Part shown: in pieces, positions 63,641 through 64,000 of the stretch | Layout of the letters: every line of letters begins with the position of its first letter | How positions within the stretch are numbered: the first letter of the stretch is position 1 | From: Sanderia malayensis | Taxonomy: Eukaryota; Cnidaria; Scyphozoa; Semaeostomeae; Pelagiidae | NCBI GenBank assembly: GCA_013076295.1 | Contig: RQOL01000372.1 | Coordinates: 372,001 to 436,000, forward strand | Direction: 5' to 3' | Length of the DNA: 64,000 nt | The notes under the pieces: generated by a model | Told to the model about the DNA's origin: nothing | Databases searched by the model: none | The model's input: only the letters and a program-made list of their open reading frames with translations | Made by a program: the position numbers and the translations under genes

Positions 63641-64000
63641 CGCTGAATTGACATGGAATAATGCGCAAATTGTGGGAATGAATTTAATTTTGATTAGTGT
63701 AAGTTGCGGGAATAAAAGTTGATTTTTATTGGTGTAAATTGTGGGAATGAATCCTAATGTGATTAGTGTAAGTTGCGGGAATGAAAGTTATTTTTCACTA
63801 GTGTAAAATTTTGGGAATGAATGTATATATAAACTGAAAAAAATAACTAAAAGTGTATAACAATTTGTTTTCGCTGAATTGACGTGGAATAATGCGCAAA
63901 TTATGGGAATGAATTTAATTTTGATTAGTGTAAGTTGCGGGAATGAAAGTTGATTTTATTGGTGTAATGTGTGAGAAGGAAAATTAATTTTTATTAGTGT

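Larger units (their letters stand above)
40055..64000. repeat. Nested AT-rich tandem satellite, right block
   Basis: This is the same satellite as the left block and resumes exactly where the inserted element ends (GAAAAAAGTAACTAAAAGTG at 40055). From 40055 to about 49380 the monomers resemble those left of the insertion; 40055-41270 is colinear with 20400-21600. From about 49380 a second subfamily dominates, with TTCTCGCTGAATTGACATCG or ...GACATGG in place of TTTTCGCTGAATTGACGTGG, TTTATATAACTGAAACAAG or TTAATATAACTG in place of TTAATATTACTG, and AATAGTGGGAAGG. No coding region is supported. The block runs off the end of the window, so the array is longer than seen here. Confidence 0.97.

Noticed and set aside
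1..64000. CRISPR array
   Set aside because: Regularly spaced repeats exist, but the 'spacers' are themselves diverged repeat units, the unit is much longer than a CRISPR repeat, and the associated element is a eukaryotic retrotransposon.
1..64000. CENP-B box in the TTTTCGCTGAATTGACGTGG block
   Set aside because: It begins TTCG, but the essential CGGG of the box does not occur at the required spacing (GACG is there instead).
1..64000. G-quadruplexes from the regular GGG tracts
   Set aside because: The GGG runs are about 30 bases apart, beyond the loop lengths of normal quadruplexes.

Overview
This window is eukaryotic, non-genic, repeat-dominated DNA. About 59.7 kb (1-35752 and 40055-64000) is one AT-rich tandem satellite, interrupted once by a 4,302-bp retrotransposon (35753-40054) on the minus strand. 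I see no host gene, tRNA, rRNA or CRISPR array. The retrotransposon's gag-like, reverse transcriptase (RT), RNase H and tyrosine-recombinase-like remnants and its split direct repeats place it in the DIRS/Ngaro/PAT order. That order is found in invertebrates, fish, fungi and protists, so an animal or other eukaryote with long centromeric or heterochromatic satellite arrays is likely. The species cannot be named from the sequence.

Satellite. The basic monomer is about 195-235 bp. It is itself nested: several diverged ~35-bp submonomers built on ATTAGTGTAAATTGTGGGAA surround one unrelated ~65-bp block (A-tract, AGTAACTAAAAGTGTATAAC, then TTTTCGCTGAATTGACGTGG and ATGCGC). Monomer variants recur in long colinear higher-order repeats with local periods of about 6.0/5.6, 5.84, 7.7, 2.83, 1.42, 1.05, 0.92 and 0.93 kb. 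From about 49.4 kb onward a different subfamily dominates (TTCTCGCTGAATTGACATCG-type). The + strand is strikingly poor in C. Several stretches (about 1-3.8 kb, 20.9-22.7 kb, 23.2-25.2 kb, 26.4-31.5 kb) carry clusters of one-base homopolymer gaps relative to their sister copies, which looks like imperfect long-read consensus.

Retroelement. Read on the minus strand the order is A1 (40054-39647), coding remnants (39646-37345), B1 (37344-36813), A2 (36812-36405), a 120-bp spacer (36404-36285) and B2 (36284-35753). This A1-ORFs-B1A2-B2 layout is the split direct repeat of Ngaro/PAT-type elements. A1/A2 (408 bp) and B1/B2 (532 bp) look identical. The insertion is exact: the satellite is interrupted after ...TATCACT and resumes at GAAAAAAG with no target-site duplication, as expected for recombinase-mediated integration. 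Three unfilled sister copies of the target lie at 20399/20400, 28086/28087 and 43383/43384. The coding part is broken: the gag frame carries two apparently compensating indels and an in-frame UAG, an A-rich tract splits gag from RT, the region between RT and RNase H is deleted, and only the N-terminal part of the recombinase is recognisable.

Most unusual. The B repeat holds a string of six short hairpins in two families. One family keeps the loop TACGCGAGG and the other the core GGAC-GCT-GTCC, while the outer stem bases differ from copy to copy yet stay complementary. With the inverted repeats next to both element ends, these are the best candidates here for an undescribed functional signal.
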